Below, piece after piece: positions 1 through 9,183 of a DNA stretch of 64,000 nucleotides (its first letter is position 1; the number at the start of each line of letters is the position of its first letter). This DNA comes from Alcaligenes parafaecalis. Lineage in GTDB: Bacteria; Pseudomonadota; Gammaproteobacteria; Burkholderiales; Burkholderiaceae_B. Below the pieces are notes generated by a model. The model did no database searches, was not told where the DNA came from, and was given only the letters and a program-made list of their open reading frames with translations. The stretch is from NCBI RefSeq assembly GCF_026344135.1, contig NZ_JAPKNA010000001.1, positions 1,116,001 through 1,180,000 of the forward strand, given 5' to 3'. The translations under genes and the position numbers were made by a program.

Positions 1-156
1 CAGGCTAGTCAACACCTGTGCCCCGCGCTCGGACAAGGTTTCGCCAAAAGCTGGCTGGGGCTCTTGCGGAGCCACCAGCGTTACATCCTGACCTTGCATA
101 CTCAGGCGACGCGCCGCCGCTAAACCCGCCACACCGGCGCCAACAACAATCATCAT
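1..156 (-). CDS. LodB-like FAD-dependent oxidoreductase, N-terminal fragment (runs off the window)
   Basis: Only the first 52 residues are inside the window; the gene continues beyond base 1. The protein opens directly with a dinucleotide-binding fold, with VVGAGVAGLAAARRL at about residues 4-18, and then has a GETLS segment near residue 39. That segment is typical of flavoproteins of the halogenase/geranylgeranyl-reductase/LodB group. It starts 10 bases after the stop of the LodA-like gene, with a GAGG ribosome site overlapping that stop, so the two are cotranscribed. In known systems the LodB partner is needed in the cytoplasm to build the cysteine tryptophylquinone cofactor of LodA, and I infer the same role here. 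Two adjacent ATG codons (156 and 153) could each be the start. The family assignment rests largely on the neighbour. Confidence 0.75.
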   Translation of the reverse strand, partial: MMIVVGAGVAGLAAARRLSMQGQDVTLVAPQEPQPAFGETLSERGAQVLTSL

Positions 157-166
157 GCCTTCATCC

Positions 167-2146
167 TCAGGTTCCCGTCTGTTTTGTCAGCGGGACAATG
201 TCCATAGAACCACGTTGCACTTCCACATACAGCTCGGGCGGAACTCCTGCCAGCCCGACTGGCCCCGGACGTTTTACCACGACTCCCATATGAGTCCAAA
301 GCTCGATCATGCGACGCAGGCCATCGGTATAACCCGCTTCCACGTGCAAGCCAATCCCGGAAGCACCCCGCGCCCAAGGCACACGGCTGTGATAGAAGCG
401 CAGACGTTCTTCCACGCTCAAATCCTTGTCCATCAATTGCTTGTAAAACGCTTCTGGCAGAACATCGACCGGCAAAAGAGCTGGCCACCAGATAGGCGTA
501 GGGAAACTGTCGGCTGTTTGTACGGCCTGGCAGCTAAAGGCATCCCCTTGCCACGGCACACCCATCCAGCGCGTCAGGTCACCCGGTGCTTGTGGACCGA
601 TAGGAGCGCCCTTCTCATCCTTGTCAGTGATCTTGGGATTGCCTGCAAACACATTGACCGGATTAAGTTGATAGCCCATGTCCTGCACCAGATTCTTGCG
701 TGGCGACAAGGCCAGACGGAACGGCAAGCGGGTTTGACCCTTGCCCTGGAACAGTTCAGGGTGGCGAATCGGCCAGGTAATTTCCACACCAGGGTGGAAG
801 GCTCCGCCCGAGCATGCGTCCAAGGCAGCACGAGTCAAGGCTTCAGGTTGCAGCTCCAGCGGGATTTTATCCAGGGAAGTATAGGCATCCATCTTCGCGT
901 CAAGGAAATCGTTCTCGAACTTGCCTTGTGCCCACAAACTCAGAATGTTGTATTGCGTCTTGGTCAGTGTCAGCCAGGAGTGGGGGCTATCGGGATAGTT
1001 CACACCATCACCCAGCATCAAAGGCAAGGCATTGGCGCGGATGTCTTCACCACCGGGACGCCGGAAGGCCTCAAACACACGCTGCCGTTGCGCGCGAGCC
1101 TGCTCGCCCGGCTCGGCCAAGGCCGCCAAAGTGTCCGGGTCCGACAAGTCACCGACTTTCTGCCAGGCCGTGCCCAGGAAGGTGGCGCTGGCTACCCATT
1201 GCATCTGACCACTGCGGCGCAAGATAGGCAGCACATCGCGCCGGAAGGAGACCTTTTCGCCGGGTTCGGACAGTTGGCCCAAGGAAATCATGGCTTCACG
1301 CGCCGCATCGTAGAGCGTCACAATGGGCTCCATTTGCGGGGCAAACTTGGGGCCGCAAGACACCACCCAGGCCGGTTCGCACTCCACGATTTCGCCATCA
1401 ATCTGCACGGTGGCTTTAACCCAGCCATCACACCAGTCGTCATGCCAGCCATCATTATTGGTGAAGTCCCGCACCGGATTTTGCTCAATTGCCGTGCGCG
1501 ATACGCCGTCCGCCGGGAACACCAGCAGGCGCCCTGCTTCATCCGTGCGCAAGTGCCCCAGCGGTACATCCAGGCTTTGCCAGAAACGGCCTTGCATGCG
1601 GTAGGCCGTATTGGTCCCGTCGGTATTTGTCGATTTGCCTTCAATAGTGACCGGACCGGGATCAATCACCAGCATGTCGCGGCGTTTGTCACCGGCAATA
1701 AACGGATTGCGTTGGGCACCCGGCACACCGGGAGCCGCATCCCCCCGATCCATGGCATTCACAAAGCCGTACCAGGCAGCTTTGGTATTGGCGACGTGCA
1801 CCGTCCACTTGGGATTGAAGCTGGCATCCAGCTCACGCACGACCCGACCTTGATCGTCGTAGGCATATAAACGAAAGCGCTGCGCCTGCTTCTTGATGCG
1901 ACCTTGAGCATCCTTGAAGCCCTGTTCAGGCTCGTCCATCAGACCAGGAACCTCAGGGGCAGGAAACCATTCACTGGAATTGCCAACCCGAGCAAAGCCA
2001 ATGGCCGGGAAAATGGCCACCCGCGCAATTTTGGCTCCTTTGGGCGCTAACTCCTGCGCCTGCAAAGGCGAGATGGCAGATTTAAACCAGATGGGTGAGC
2101 TCAGGCTGGCCGCAGCGGCGCTGAACAGAAAATCGCGACGTTTCAT
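167..2146 (-). CDS. LodA/GoxA-like cysteine tryptophylquinone amino-acid oxidase with Tat signal
   Basis: 659 residues. The body matches the LodA/GoxA family of quinoprotein amino-acid oxidases, which oxidatively deaminate amino acids and release ammonia and hydrogen peroxide. Family landmarks are the WHDDWCDG segment near residue 234, the DACSGGAFHPG segment with Cys445, and the MGVPWQGDAF segment with Trp532. By position these are the expected Cys and Trp of the tryptophylquinone crosslink. The N-terminus KRRDFLFSAAAASL is a twin-arginine signal followed by a hydrophobic stretch and an ALQAQ-like end near residue 31, so export after folding is predicted. The LodB-like flavoprotein gene follows 10 bases downstream. 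The substrate (lysine, glycine or another amino acid) cannot be read from the sequence. The long open frame on the opposite strand is a shadow. Confidence 0.88.
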   Translation of the reverse strand: MKRRDFLFSAAAASLSSPIWFKSAISPLQAQELAPKGAKIARVAIFPAIGFARVGNSSEWFPAPEVPGLMDEPEQGFKDAQGRIKKQAQRFRLYAYDDQGRVVRELDASFNPKWTVHVANTKAAWYGFVNAMDRGDAAPGVPGAQRNPFIAGDKRRDMLVIDPGPVTIEGKSTNTDGTNTAYRMQGRFWQSLDVPLGHLRTDEAGRLLVFPADGVSRTAIEQNPVRDFTNNDGWHDDWCDGWVKATVQIDGEIVECEPAWVVSCGPKFAPQMEPIVTLYDAAREAMISLGQLSEPGEKVSFRRDVLPILRRSGQMQWVASATFLGTAWQKVGDLSDPDTLAALAEPGEQARAQRQRVFEAFRRPGGEDIRANALPLMLGDGVNYPDSPHSWLTLTKTQYNILSLWAQGKFENDFLDAKMDAYTSLDKIPLELQPEALTRAALDACSGGAFHPGVEITWPIRHPELFQGKGQTRLPFRLALSPRKNLVQDMGYQLNPVNVFAGNPKITDKDEKGAPIGPQAPGDLTRWMGVPWQGDAFSCQAVQTADSFPTPIWWPALLPVDVLPEAFYKQLMDKDLSVEERLRFYHSRVPWARGASGIGLHVEAGYTDGLRRMIELWTHMGVVVKRPGPVGLAGVPPELYVEVQRGSMDIVPLTKQTGT

Positions 2147-2345
2147 AATGGTCCCCTTCGATCATCGCTATAGAGTCGACGTATCGATGCGCGTAAACGT
2201 AGTGGCTAAAAATAGAATCAAGAAGAGCCAGAGGCGTCTGCACAGACCGTCCCTGAACCGGCCTCTCTGCTTTTCGCCACTATGACAGCAGAGGAAAAGT
2301 CGCAGTCATTTTTTTTAATAATTGTTGAAAATATGATACATATGT
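2147..2345. promoter_or_regulatory. Intergenic region upstream of the LodA-like gene
   Basis: 199 bases between the prepilin peptidase stop and the lodA-like start. The 2290-2345 part is markedly AT-rich, with runs of T and A on the plus strand, and probably holds the promoter of the lodA-lodB unit. No clear intrinsic terminator for the peptidase gene is visible, and no confident -35/-10 pair could be chosen. Confidence 0.35.
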
Positions 2346-3026
2346 TTACAGAATGCGAGGGAGCGAAAACAGCAGCACCCAGCTTCCCAAGACCAGATAG
2401 GGGCCAAAATGAATCGCCTGCCCCGCTTCCAGTCGTCCACTGAGCCTCAATAGCAAGGCCGCCAACAAACCCAGGACAGACGCCGACAACACCATTCCCG
2501 GCAGAGCCGTCGCCCCCAGCCAGGCTCCCAGAGCGGCCAATAATTTGAAGTCGCCATGCCCCATGCCTGCACGTCCGGTCAGCAACAGAAACACATAATT
2601 CAAAAGCCACAAACTGCCATACCCCAATGCCGCCCCCATCACCGCCAAGGGCAAGCTGGTAAAGGTGTGATCCAGATTGACCAGCAAGCCCAACCATAAC
2701 AAAGGCAAGGTCAGGCGATCCGGCAAATAGCCTGTTTCCGCATCAATCCAGGCCAGCAAGGCCGTTCCTGCAATAAATACACAGGCGGCTACCGTCGCCG
2801 GGGTCAAATGCCAGCGCCACCCTGCCCAGAGCATCAAGACCAGGGCCAAGCCCTGGCAGATCCCGCCCCATTGGTGATGGACACGCTGCGGCCGGGCCTC
2901 CAGTTCAGGCTCCAATTCAATGGGCAAACTCCAGGACCAGTGCCGGGCAGGCCAGAAAAAACAGACCGCCAGGAGCAGAGCAAGCCCCATTCCCGCCCAG
3001 GCATTGCCCCACGACATCCACATCAT
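2346..3026 (-). CDS. A24-family prepilin peptidase lacking the N-terminal cysteine domain
   Basis: 226 residues with about seven hydrophobic segments. The two aspartates of type IV prepilin peptidases are in place: Asp95 in AWIDAETGYLPD and Asp159 in GMGHGDFK, followed by a conserved GPYL near the C-terminus. PilD-type enzymes cleave the leader of type IV pilins in the inner membrane and then N-methylate the new end. This protein lacks the CxxC-CxxC zinc-binding N-terminal region of full-length PilD, so it resembles the short TadV/CpaA-like or peptidase-only group. No pilin or secretion genes are adjacent. The start could also be Met2 or Met4. Confidence 0.85.
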   Translation of the reverse strand: MMWMSWGNAWAGMGLALLLAVCFFWPARHWSWSLPIELEPELEARPQRVHHQWGGICQGLALVLMLWAGWRWHLTPATVAACVFIAGTALLAWIDAETGYLPDRLTLPLLWLGLLVNLDHTFTSLPLAVMGAALGYGSLWLLNYVFLLLTGRAGMGHGDFKLLAALGAWLGATALPGMVLSASVLGLLAALLLRLSGRLEAGQAIHFGPYLVLGSWVLLFSLPRIL

Positions 3027-3248
3027 ATTGATCCTTCACCGGGTTAATGAAAGCACGCTTCTCAGCCACGCTGCCCAAATCCTAGCAGAGCCCCAGGTGG
3101 TTTTGATGACGTAAGCATTTTTTGCTCCAGGGGTATCGAAGTGGACAGTGGCATTTTTTTGTTACCCGAATCACAGACACAGCCCCACAAGGCTAGGCAT
3201 AATGCGCTTCACCCCTTTGTTTCGCTTACGGATGAATAAGGAAGCGCT

Positions 3249-5279
3249 ATGAACCATCTTGTGCCACACCCTGCGCGTACTCCCCGCCTACGTCATTTGA
3301 CGGGCGCTTTGCTCTTGCTCTGGACGGGCTCGGCAGCCAGTACAGCCTGGGCCCAACAGATCGAGTCCATTACCTTATCCAGCGCCGGGATGGCCGAGAT
3401 CGAGCGACAAATCCCCATCAGTGATACGGGCACCGCACAACTGCGCGTGCCTCTCATTCAGGTAGATGACATTCTGAAAACCCTGATGGCTGTCGATGGC
3501 AAAAACCGCATCGAATCGCTGACCTTGTCGGGTCTGGCCCCACTGAAAGAAAGCTTTGACAGCCTGCCCTTCTCGGCCAAAGACCTGCGCTCGCCCGCTA
3601 CCCTGGCTCAGGCTCTGCGTGGTCAACAAGTCAGCGCCAGCTCGCAAGGCCGTCTGGTGCGTGGTGCCGTCCTGGGTGTGCAAGCCAATGCGGCCACCAA
3701 CGAACGTCCCGCCCAAGCCATCTTGAGCGTGCTGACTGAACAAGGCCAGATCCAAACGCTGGAACTGGGACCCGACACCAGCCTGGAAATTCTGGACAAG
3801 ACCTTGCAGCAGCAATTGCAGCAGGCCACTGAAGTGCTGGCCGGTCAAAGCAATCAGCAATCGCGTGATATTCAATTGGTCTTGAACAAGACCGATACCA
3901 AGACTGCCCGACTGTCCTACCTGATTCCTGCACCAGTCTGGAAAAGCTCCTATCGACTGATGATGCAGGACGGCAAGGCCCGCCTGCAGGCCTGGGCCAT
4001 TTTTGAAAATACCAGCGGTGAAGACTGGAAAGACGTGAAGGTCACGCTAAGTTCCGGCTCACCAGTCATGCTGCGTCAACGTCTGCTGGAACGCTACTGG
4101 AATGAGCGCCCTGAGCTACCCGTTGCTGTCGGCAGTTCCCTCGCCCCACAAGCCGACACCCAGGCGACCTTAAACGCCAATCAAGCGCGCCGAGCAGCGG
4201 GTGAAGCCATGCGCGCCCGCATGGCCCCGGTGGCCGCCCCCGCCCCCATGATGGAAGCGGCCTATATGGCAGACAGCGCCATGTCCAAACAATGGGCCTC
4301 CGGTGGCGCCGGTGCCAGCACCCAAGCTCAGGAAGGTTTGACCCAGGTTCGCTTTAACCTGCCTCAAACCTTGAGTGTGCCTACCGGCCAGACCGTCTCG
4401 GTCCCCTTTATCGATACCTCCTTGCAAGCCGAAGCCCTGTCGGTCTACCGCAGTGGTCAGGCAGGCGATCACCCCACGGCGGCCATCTGGGTCAACAATG
4501 AACAGGCCAACAGCCTGCCACCCGGCATCATTACCGTGTTCAACCAGCAAGATGGTCATGTAGGCGATGCGGAACTGGCTGGCCTGCCCGCCGGTGAACA
4601 GCGCCTGATCTACTTTGCCCAGGACAGCAAAGTGCAGATCCGTGAGGAGCAAACGGATGAATATCGTCTGAGCAAAACCCGCGTGACCGATGGCGTGGCC
4701 CGCTCCGAATGGACGCGTCTGCAAAACTACCGCTTCGAGATCAAAGCCCCGACCGATGAAGATCGCACCGTCCTGATCCAACTGCCTCGCCAGGATGGCT
4801 GGACCTTCAAGTCCGATGCCCATGACAGCGATACGGCCCAGGAACACCGTCTGAAGATCAAAGTTGCCAAGGGCAAGACCGTCACCGTCACAGCCCAGTT
4901 GAGCCTGCAAGACCAGATGGAATTGCGCCTGGAGGAAATCGACGAAAACACCCTTCTGCAATGGCGTGGTAACGGCCAGGACAGCGCGCAACAAGCCAAG
5001 ATGGACAAGCTGATTGAACTGCGTCGCCAACTGAGCCAAGCCCAGCAGGCGCAGAACCAGGCCGTCGAAAACCTGAACGAGACAGTGTCCGAGCAGGAAC
5101 GCATCCGAGCCAACCTGGCTGCTGTCAGCGCCCAAAGTACCTTGGGTCAACGATTCAGCGAACAACTGGCTCAGCAGGAAGACCAGATTGCCAGCCAGCG
5201 CAAAGCCGTTCAGGAACAGCGCGATGCCGTACAAAAAGCCCGTCAGGCTTTTGAGAAAGGCTTGGCTGAACTGGGCTAA
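3249..5279 (+). CDS. Exported DUF4139 domain protein with C-terminal coiled coil
   Basis: 676 residues. There is a clear Sec signal peptide: a positive start, a hydrophobic core at residues 18-32, and cleavage likely after AWA at 35. The rest is a beta-rich periplasmic or surface protein matching the DUF4139 family, which includes mucoidy-inhibitor-like proteins of unknown function. About residues 330-360 are Ala/Met/Pro-rich and look like a flexible linker. The last roughly 90 residues (QLSQAQQAQNQAVENLN and beyond) are heptad-rich and charged, consistent with a coiled coil. A GGAAG ribosome site lies just before the ATG. The gene stands alone, convergent with the following LysR gene. No catalytic motif was recognised. 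Confidence 0.8.
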   Translation: MNHLVPHPARTPRLRHLTGALLLLWTGSAASTAWAQQIESITLSSAGMAEIERQIPISDTGTAQLRVPLIQVDDILKTLMAVDGKNRIESLTLSGLAPLKESFDSLPFSAKDLRSPATLAQALRGQQVSASSQGRLVRGAVLGVQANAATNERPAQAILSVLTEQGQIQTLELGPDTSLEILDKTLQQQLQQATEVLAGQSNQQSRDIQLVLNKTDTKTARLSYLIPAPVWKSSYRLMMQDGKARLQAWAIFENTSGEDWKDVKVTLSSGSPVMLRQRLLERYWNERPELPVAVGSSLAPQADTQATLNANQARRAAGEAMRARMAPVAAPAPMMEAAYMADSAMSKQWASGGAGASTQAQEGLTQVRFNLPQTLSVPTGQTVSVPFIDTSLQAEALSVYRSGQAGDHPTAAIWVNNEQANSLPPGIITVFNQQDGHVGDAELAGLPAGEQRLIYFAQDSKVQIREEQTDEYRLSKTRVTDGVARSEWTRLQNYRFEIKAPTDEDRTVLIQLPRQDGWTFKSDAHDSDTAQEHRLKIKVAKGKTVTVTAQLSLQDQMELRLEEIDENTLLQWRGNGQDSAQQAKMDKLIELRRQLSQAQQAQNQAVENLNETVSEQERIRANLAAVSAQSTLGQRFSEQLAQQEDQIASQRKAVQEQRDAVQKARQAFEKGLAELG

Positions 5280-5285
5280 GTCGCT

Positions 5286-6161
5286 TCAAGCCGGTGCAGG
5301 CAACTCGGCCTGCACCTGCTCCAGAAACGCGCGTATGGCATGGCCTTGCGCGCGTTCTTTCAAACAGTACACAAACTCGCTCAAATGGGCCGAGACATCG
5401 CTTAAAGGCAGGCTGATGATGTCTGGATGCGCGGGCACTTCGCGCAAGGGCAACAGGCTGGCCCCCATCCCGCACACGACTCCCCAACCGATGGCCTCCC
5501 GACTCCCTATTTCCAGTAGCTGCGTCGGCTCCTGCCCTGCCTGACGGAACACCTGATGGCACAGCTCTCGCGTCATGGAACCTGATTCACGCATCAAGAT
5601 GGGATAGCGGCACAACTCCACAATGCGCACACGCTGGCGATTCGCCAGAGGATGATCCACCCGCAACACGGCCACCAAGGGGTCCGACGCCAACAACAAA
5701 CGCACCAGTCGCGGATCGTCGACCAGGGCCGAGGACGCAATCACATCCAATTGATAGTCGTGCAGGGCACTTAACACCCTTTGGGAGTTATCAATGCTCA
5801 AGCGCATCTTCACACCGGGGTAAGCCTGATGGAAATTGCGTAACACAGCCATGATGTAATACGGCCCGGTTGCCCCCACGCGCAGCATGCCACTTTTGAG
5901 ATCACGCAGATCGCGCAAGCTGAAATCAATCTGCGCGGCCTGCTGCATTAATTGCTCAACTTGCGGCAAGAGGCGCTCCCCTTGCTGGCTCAGATATACG
6001 CCCTTGCCTTGCCGATAAAACAGCTCCACCCCGTAACGGGTTTCCAGTTGTCGCAGGTGTGAAGTGACGGTGGGCTGGCTGATGCCCAATTGTTGGGCCG
6101 CCTTGGTAATAGAGCCACAATGCGCCGTGGCATGAAAGGACTTGAGTTCCAGAGCCAGCAT
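5286..6161 (-). CDS. LysR-family regulator of the AEP operon
   Basis: 291 residues. The N-terminal 60 residues form a LysR winged helix-turn-helix (FHATAHCGSITKAAQQLGISQP). The effector-binding domain follows, including the LRVGATGPYYIMAVL strand at its start. It is divergent from the aminoethylphosphonate transport operon, with 110 bases between the starts, which is the usual arrangement for a LysR activator and its target. I infer that it senses aminoethylphosphonate or a catabolite. LysR-type regulators are known beside PhnWX/AEP clusters in other bacteria, but the ligand is not visible here. Confidence 0.85.
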   Translation of the reverse strand: MLALELKSFHATAHCGSITKAAQQLGISQPTVTSHLRQLETRYGVELFYRQGKGVYLSQQGERLLPQVEQLMQQAAQIDFSLRDLRDLKSGMLRVGATGPYYIMAVLRNFHQAYPGVKMRLSIDNSQRVLSALHDYQLDVIASSALVDDPRLVRLLLASDPLVAVLRVDHPLANRQRVRIVELCRYPILMRESGSMTRELCHQVFRQAGQEPTQLLEIGSREAIGWGVVCGMGASLLPLREVPAHPDIISLPLSDVSAHLSEFVYCLKERAQGHAIRAFLEQVQAELPAPA

Positions 6162-6213
6162 GCTGCTGCTTTCCTTGGGAAGAGGGAAAGCCCAAATTAT
6201 CCGATGCTCGTAT

Positions 6214-6230
6214 TACAGAAATTAGTTGTA
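6214..6230. promoter_or_regulatory. Candidate LysR binding site between regulator and phn operon
   Basis: TACAGAAATTAGTTGTA is an interrupted dyad (TACA..TGTA) that fits the loose T-N11-A rule for LysR operators. It lies midway in the 110-base divergent region. The match is weak and position is the main support. Confidence 0.35.
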
Positions 6231-6271
6231 CTGTCATAGGGCCGCCATATACGCCTCCCATACTGACGTTC

Positions 6272-7378
6272 ATGACATTCATGACAAGTCGGAACCCCGG
6301 GATGAGCGCCAAGCCAGCTTTTTTAACCATACAAGGACTGCACAAGCAGTTCGGCTCCTTTACCGCATTGGACCAGGTCAGCCTGGACATACAAGCCGGT
6401 GAACTGGTGTGTTTGCTGGGCCCCTCGGGCTGCGGCAAAACCACTTTGCTGCGCTGCATTGCCGGGCTGCAACAAGCCGATCAAGGCATCATCGTGATGG
6501 CAGGCCGAGACATTACACACCTGCCTCCACAACAGCGGGACTACGGCATTCTGTTCCAGTCCTACGCCCTGTTTCCCAACCTGACCGTGGCCCAGAATAT
6601 TGCGTACGGCCTGTCGCCCCGCAAGAACCTGGCCACTCAAGTGCGTCAGCGCGTATCGGAAATGCTGGATCTGGTGGGTCTGTCCGGCTCGGAAAACAAA
6701 TACCCAGCACAACTGTCGGGCGGCCAGCAGCAACGCGTGGCCCTGGCCCGCGCGCTGGCGCCTTCGCCTTCGCTGCTTTTGCTGGACGAGCCCATGTCAG
6801 CTCTGGATGCTCAAGTGCGCGAGCGCCTGCGTATTGAGCTGCGCGCCCTGCAGAAACAACTGTCCATCACCACCTTGATGGTGACGCACGATCAGGAAGA
6901 GGCCATGGTGATGGCTGACCGGATAGCGGTCATGGAAAAAGGCCGTCTGGTGCAGTTTGATCGCCCCCAGGCCTTGTACCGCGCCCCGGCTGATCCCTTT
7001 GTGGCAGGCTTTATCGGCGAGGCCAACTGGCTGCCCTTTACTCCGCTGCATGACTGCTCGGTACGGGTGGAGCGTGTTCGCCTGGACCTGAGTCAGGAAG
7101 CCCCCAATACGGCTGGCCGCCTGTTCATTCGCCCTGAAAACATCCGGGTTCTGGATAACAACAGCCCCGCCAGCGCCACCAATACCTTTTTGGCGGACAT
7201 TGTGGATGGCGTCTTTTTAGGTCGTCACTACAAGCTGATTTTGCGCCCCGAAGGCATGGACGGACTGACGGTCCAGGCCATCGTCAACCCCGAACAAGGC
7301 GACCGTTTGCTGGACCCTCTGGCCGCTCGCCGCTGCCGCATCCAGCTTCCTAGCGAGGCGCTACATGCCCACCACTGA
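6272..7378 (+). CDS. phnT: 2-aminoethylphosphonate ABC transporter, ATP-binding protein
   Basis: 368 residues. ABC ATPase with Walker A GPSGCGKTT at residues 50-58, signature LSGGQQQRVALARAL near 150, Walker B LLLLDEP near 172 and the switch His in VTHDQEEAM. A C-terminal TOBE-like regulatory region follows (residues 270-368). It energises import of aminoethylphosphonate through the fused permease encoded next, whose start lies inside the end of this gene (14-base overlap). Substrate assignment comes from the PhnX and AEP-type binding protein genes in the same operon; the ATPase alone would read as a generic polyamine/iron/phosphonate type. The start may instead be the ATG at 6302, which gives a more usual N-terminus (MSAKPAFLT). 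Confidence 0.87.
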   Translation: MTFMTSRNPGMSAKPAFLTIQGLHKQFGSFTALDQVSLDIQAGELVCLLGPSGCGKTTLLRCIAGLQQADQGIIVMAGRDITHLPPQQRDYGILFQSYALFPNLTVAQNIAYGLSPRKNLATQVRQRVSEMLDLVGLSGSENKYPAQLSGGQQQRVALARALAPSPSLLLLDEPMSALDAQVRERLRIELRALQKQLSITTLMVTHDQEEAMVMADRIAVMEKGRLVQFDRPQALYRAPADPFVAGFIGEANWLPFTPLHDCSVRVERVRLDLSQEAPNTAGRLFIRPENIRVLDNNSPASATNTFLADIVDGVFLGRHYKLILRPEGMDGLTVQAIVNPEQGDRLLDPLAARRCRIQLPSEALHAHH

Positions 7379-9173
7379 TTCCGTGCCGCAGCCTGGCGCT
7401 GCCTCCCTGAACGCTGGCCGCCTGCACGCTGTGCCTGTTGCTGAAATGCCTGTGAAGAACCATCCCCTGACTCGTCCCGTCTTGCCTGTCTGGCTAGGTT
7501 CGGGAGCACGACGCGCTTTACTGATTGCCCTGTTCGCCCTGCTGGTCCTGTTCCTGGCCCTGCCCATGCTCTTCATTTTGCTGCGTGCCATTCAGGACAG
7601 CGAAGGCCAGTTAGTTGGCCTGGGCCAGTTCTGGTCCATCATCAGCGCCCCTGGTTTCATGTCTTTGGTAGGCCGTAGTGTGCTGGTGGGTTTCAGCACC
7701 TTGATCATTGTGATCCCCACGGCCTACGCCTTCGCCTTTGCACTGCAACGCTGCTGCATACGTGGCGCAGGCATGTTCCGGGCCCTGGGTCTCCTACCTT
7801 TGCTGGCTCCTTCCCTGATGCCCGGCCTGTCCCTGATTTATCTGTTTGGAAATCAAGGCCTGCTGCGCAGTTGGCTAGGTGGCGAAACAATTTATGGTTT
7901 CTGGGGCATTGTGCTGGGCGAAGCCTTCTACACCTTCCCCCACGCCCTGATGATTTTGAGCACTGGCCTGGCCCTGGCGGATGCCCGTCTGTATGACGCG
8001 GCCCGCGCCATGGGTGCCAACTCCTGGCGTCGTTTTCTGACGGTGACCTTGCCCGCCAGCCGATACGCCGTTTTTTCTGCGGCCTGCCTGGTCTTTACGC
8101 TGACCGTGACCGACTTTGGTGTCCCTAAGGTCGTGGGTGGCTCCTACAACGTGCTGGCTATGGAAGCCTATAAAGCGGTAGTCGGGCAACTGCAGTTCTC
8201 CAAAGGCGCAGCCATTGGTGTGCTGCTGCTGATCCCTGCTGTACTGACTTTCTTTCTGGACCGCCACCTGCGTGCCCGTGCCAGCGGTCAGGCTCAAGGC
8301 TCTCTCAGCGCGTACTCGCCCCTGCCTCATCGTCACCGCGACCGCTACTTTACCGCCGTGCTGATTCTGGTTTCCCTGGCAATTCTGACTATTGTGGGCA
8401 TGGCGGTCTGGGCCTCGCTGATCAAGTTCTGGCCTTACAACCTGAGCCTGTCCCTGAAATCGTACGACTTCAACAATATGGATGGTGGTGGCTGGCTGGC
8501 CTGGCGCAACAGCTTGACCATGGCCTTGTTTACCGCTCTGCTGGGTTCCGCCCTGATTTTCCTGGGTGCCTGGGTACTGGAAAAGCTGCCTGCCCGTGGC
8601 CAGTCCGAAAAAGGCTTGTACGGCGTGCTGCAGATGCTGGCGCTAGCCCCTATGGCCATTCCCGGCCTGGTGCTGGGCCTGGGCTACATCTTCTTTTTCA
8701 ATCACCCCAGCAACCCCTTGGCAGGCCTGTACGGCTCCATGACCTTGCTGGTGCTGTGTACCGTGATTCACCTGTATACCAGCGCCCACCTGAACTTTGT
8801 GACAGCCCTGAAAGCCATCCCTGCCGAGCTGGAAGCGGCCGCCGCCTCTCTGAAAGCGCCGCGTCTGTCCACCTTGATGGGTGTGACCGTACCGCTGTGC
8901 CTGCCCGCTCTGCTGTCGGTATCGCGCTACCTGTTTGTCTCGGCCATGACGACTGTCTCTGCCGTAGTGTTTCTGTACAGCCCGCAAACCGTGCTGGCCT
9001 CGGTGGCGGTCATGAATATGGACGACGCGGGCTTTATTGGCCCGGCGGCTGCCATGTGTACCGTCATCATGCTCAGCTCCGGTTCTGTCTGCCTGCTGGT
9101 TCATGTTCTGAGCCGGGCCGCCCTGCGTCGCAGCCAAGCCTGGCGCTCCCCCTCTTCTCTTTCTCCAACCTGA
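7365..9173 (+). CDS. 2-aminoethylphosphonate ABC transporter, fused double permease
   Basis: 602 residues with about twelve transmembrane helices in two repeats of a binding-protein-dependent permease domain. Each half has an EAA-type loop: around residue 205 (LYDAARAMGANSWRRF) and around residue 490 (ELEAAAASLKAP). The protein therefore combines what other bacteria encode as PhnU and PhnV. About 40 cytoplasmic residues precede the first helix. The PhnX gene begins 10 bases downstream. The architecture matches the known AEP permease-subunit family, and I am confident about that although transport specificity is inferred from context. Confidence 0.87.
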   Translation: MPTTDSVPQPGAASLNAGRLHAVPVAEMPVKNHPLTRPVLPVWLGSGARRALLIALFALLVLFLALPMLFILLRAIQDSEGQLVGLGQFWSIISAPGFMSLVGRSVLVGFSTLIIVIPTAYAFAFALQRCCIRGAGMFRALGLLPLLAPSLMPGLSLIYLFGNQGLLRSWLGGETIYGFWGIVLGEAFYTFPHALMILSTGLALADARLYDAARAMGANSWRRFLTVTLPASRYAVFSAACLVFTLTVTDFGVPKVVGGSYNVLAMEAYKAVVGQLQFSKGAAIGVLLLIPAVLTFFLDRHLRARASGQAQGSLSAYSPLPHRHRDRYFTAVLILVSLAILTIVGMAVWASLIKFWPYNLSLSLKSYDFNNMDGGGWLAWRNSLTMALFTALLGSALIFLGAWVLEKLPARGQSEKGLYGVLQMLALAPMAIPGLVLGLGYIFFFNHPSNPLAGLYGSMTLLVLCTVIHLYTSAHLNFVTALKAIPAELEAAAASLKAPRLSTLMGVTVPLCLPALLSVSRYLFVSAMTTVSAVVFLYSPQTVLASVAVMNMDDAGFIGPAAAMCTVIMLSSGSVCLLVHVLSRAALRRSQAWRSPSSLSPT

Positions 9174-9183
9174 TAGGACCGCA

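Noticed and set aside
155..1870. Long plus-strand frame of 571 codons opposite the LodA-like gene
   Set aside because: It is a shadow of the minus-strand gene: the product resembles no family, is rich in His/Gln/Arg, and has no ribosome site.
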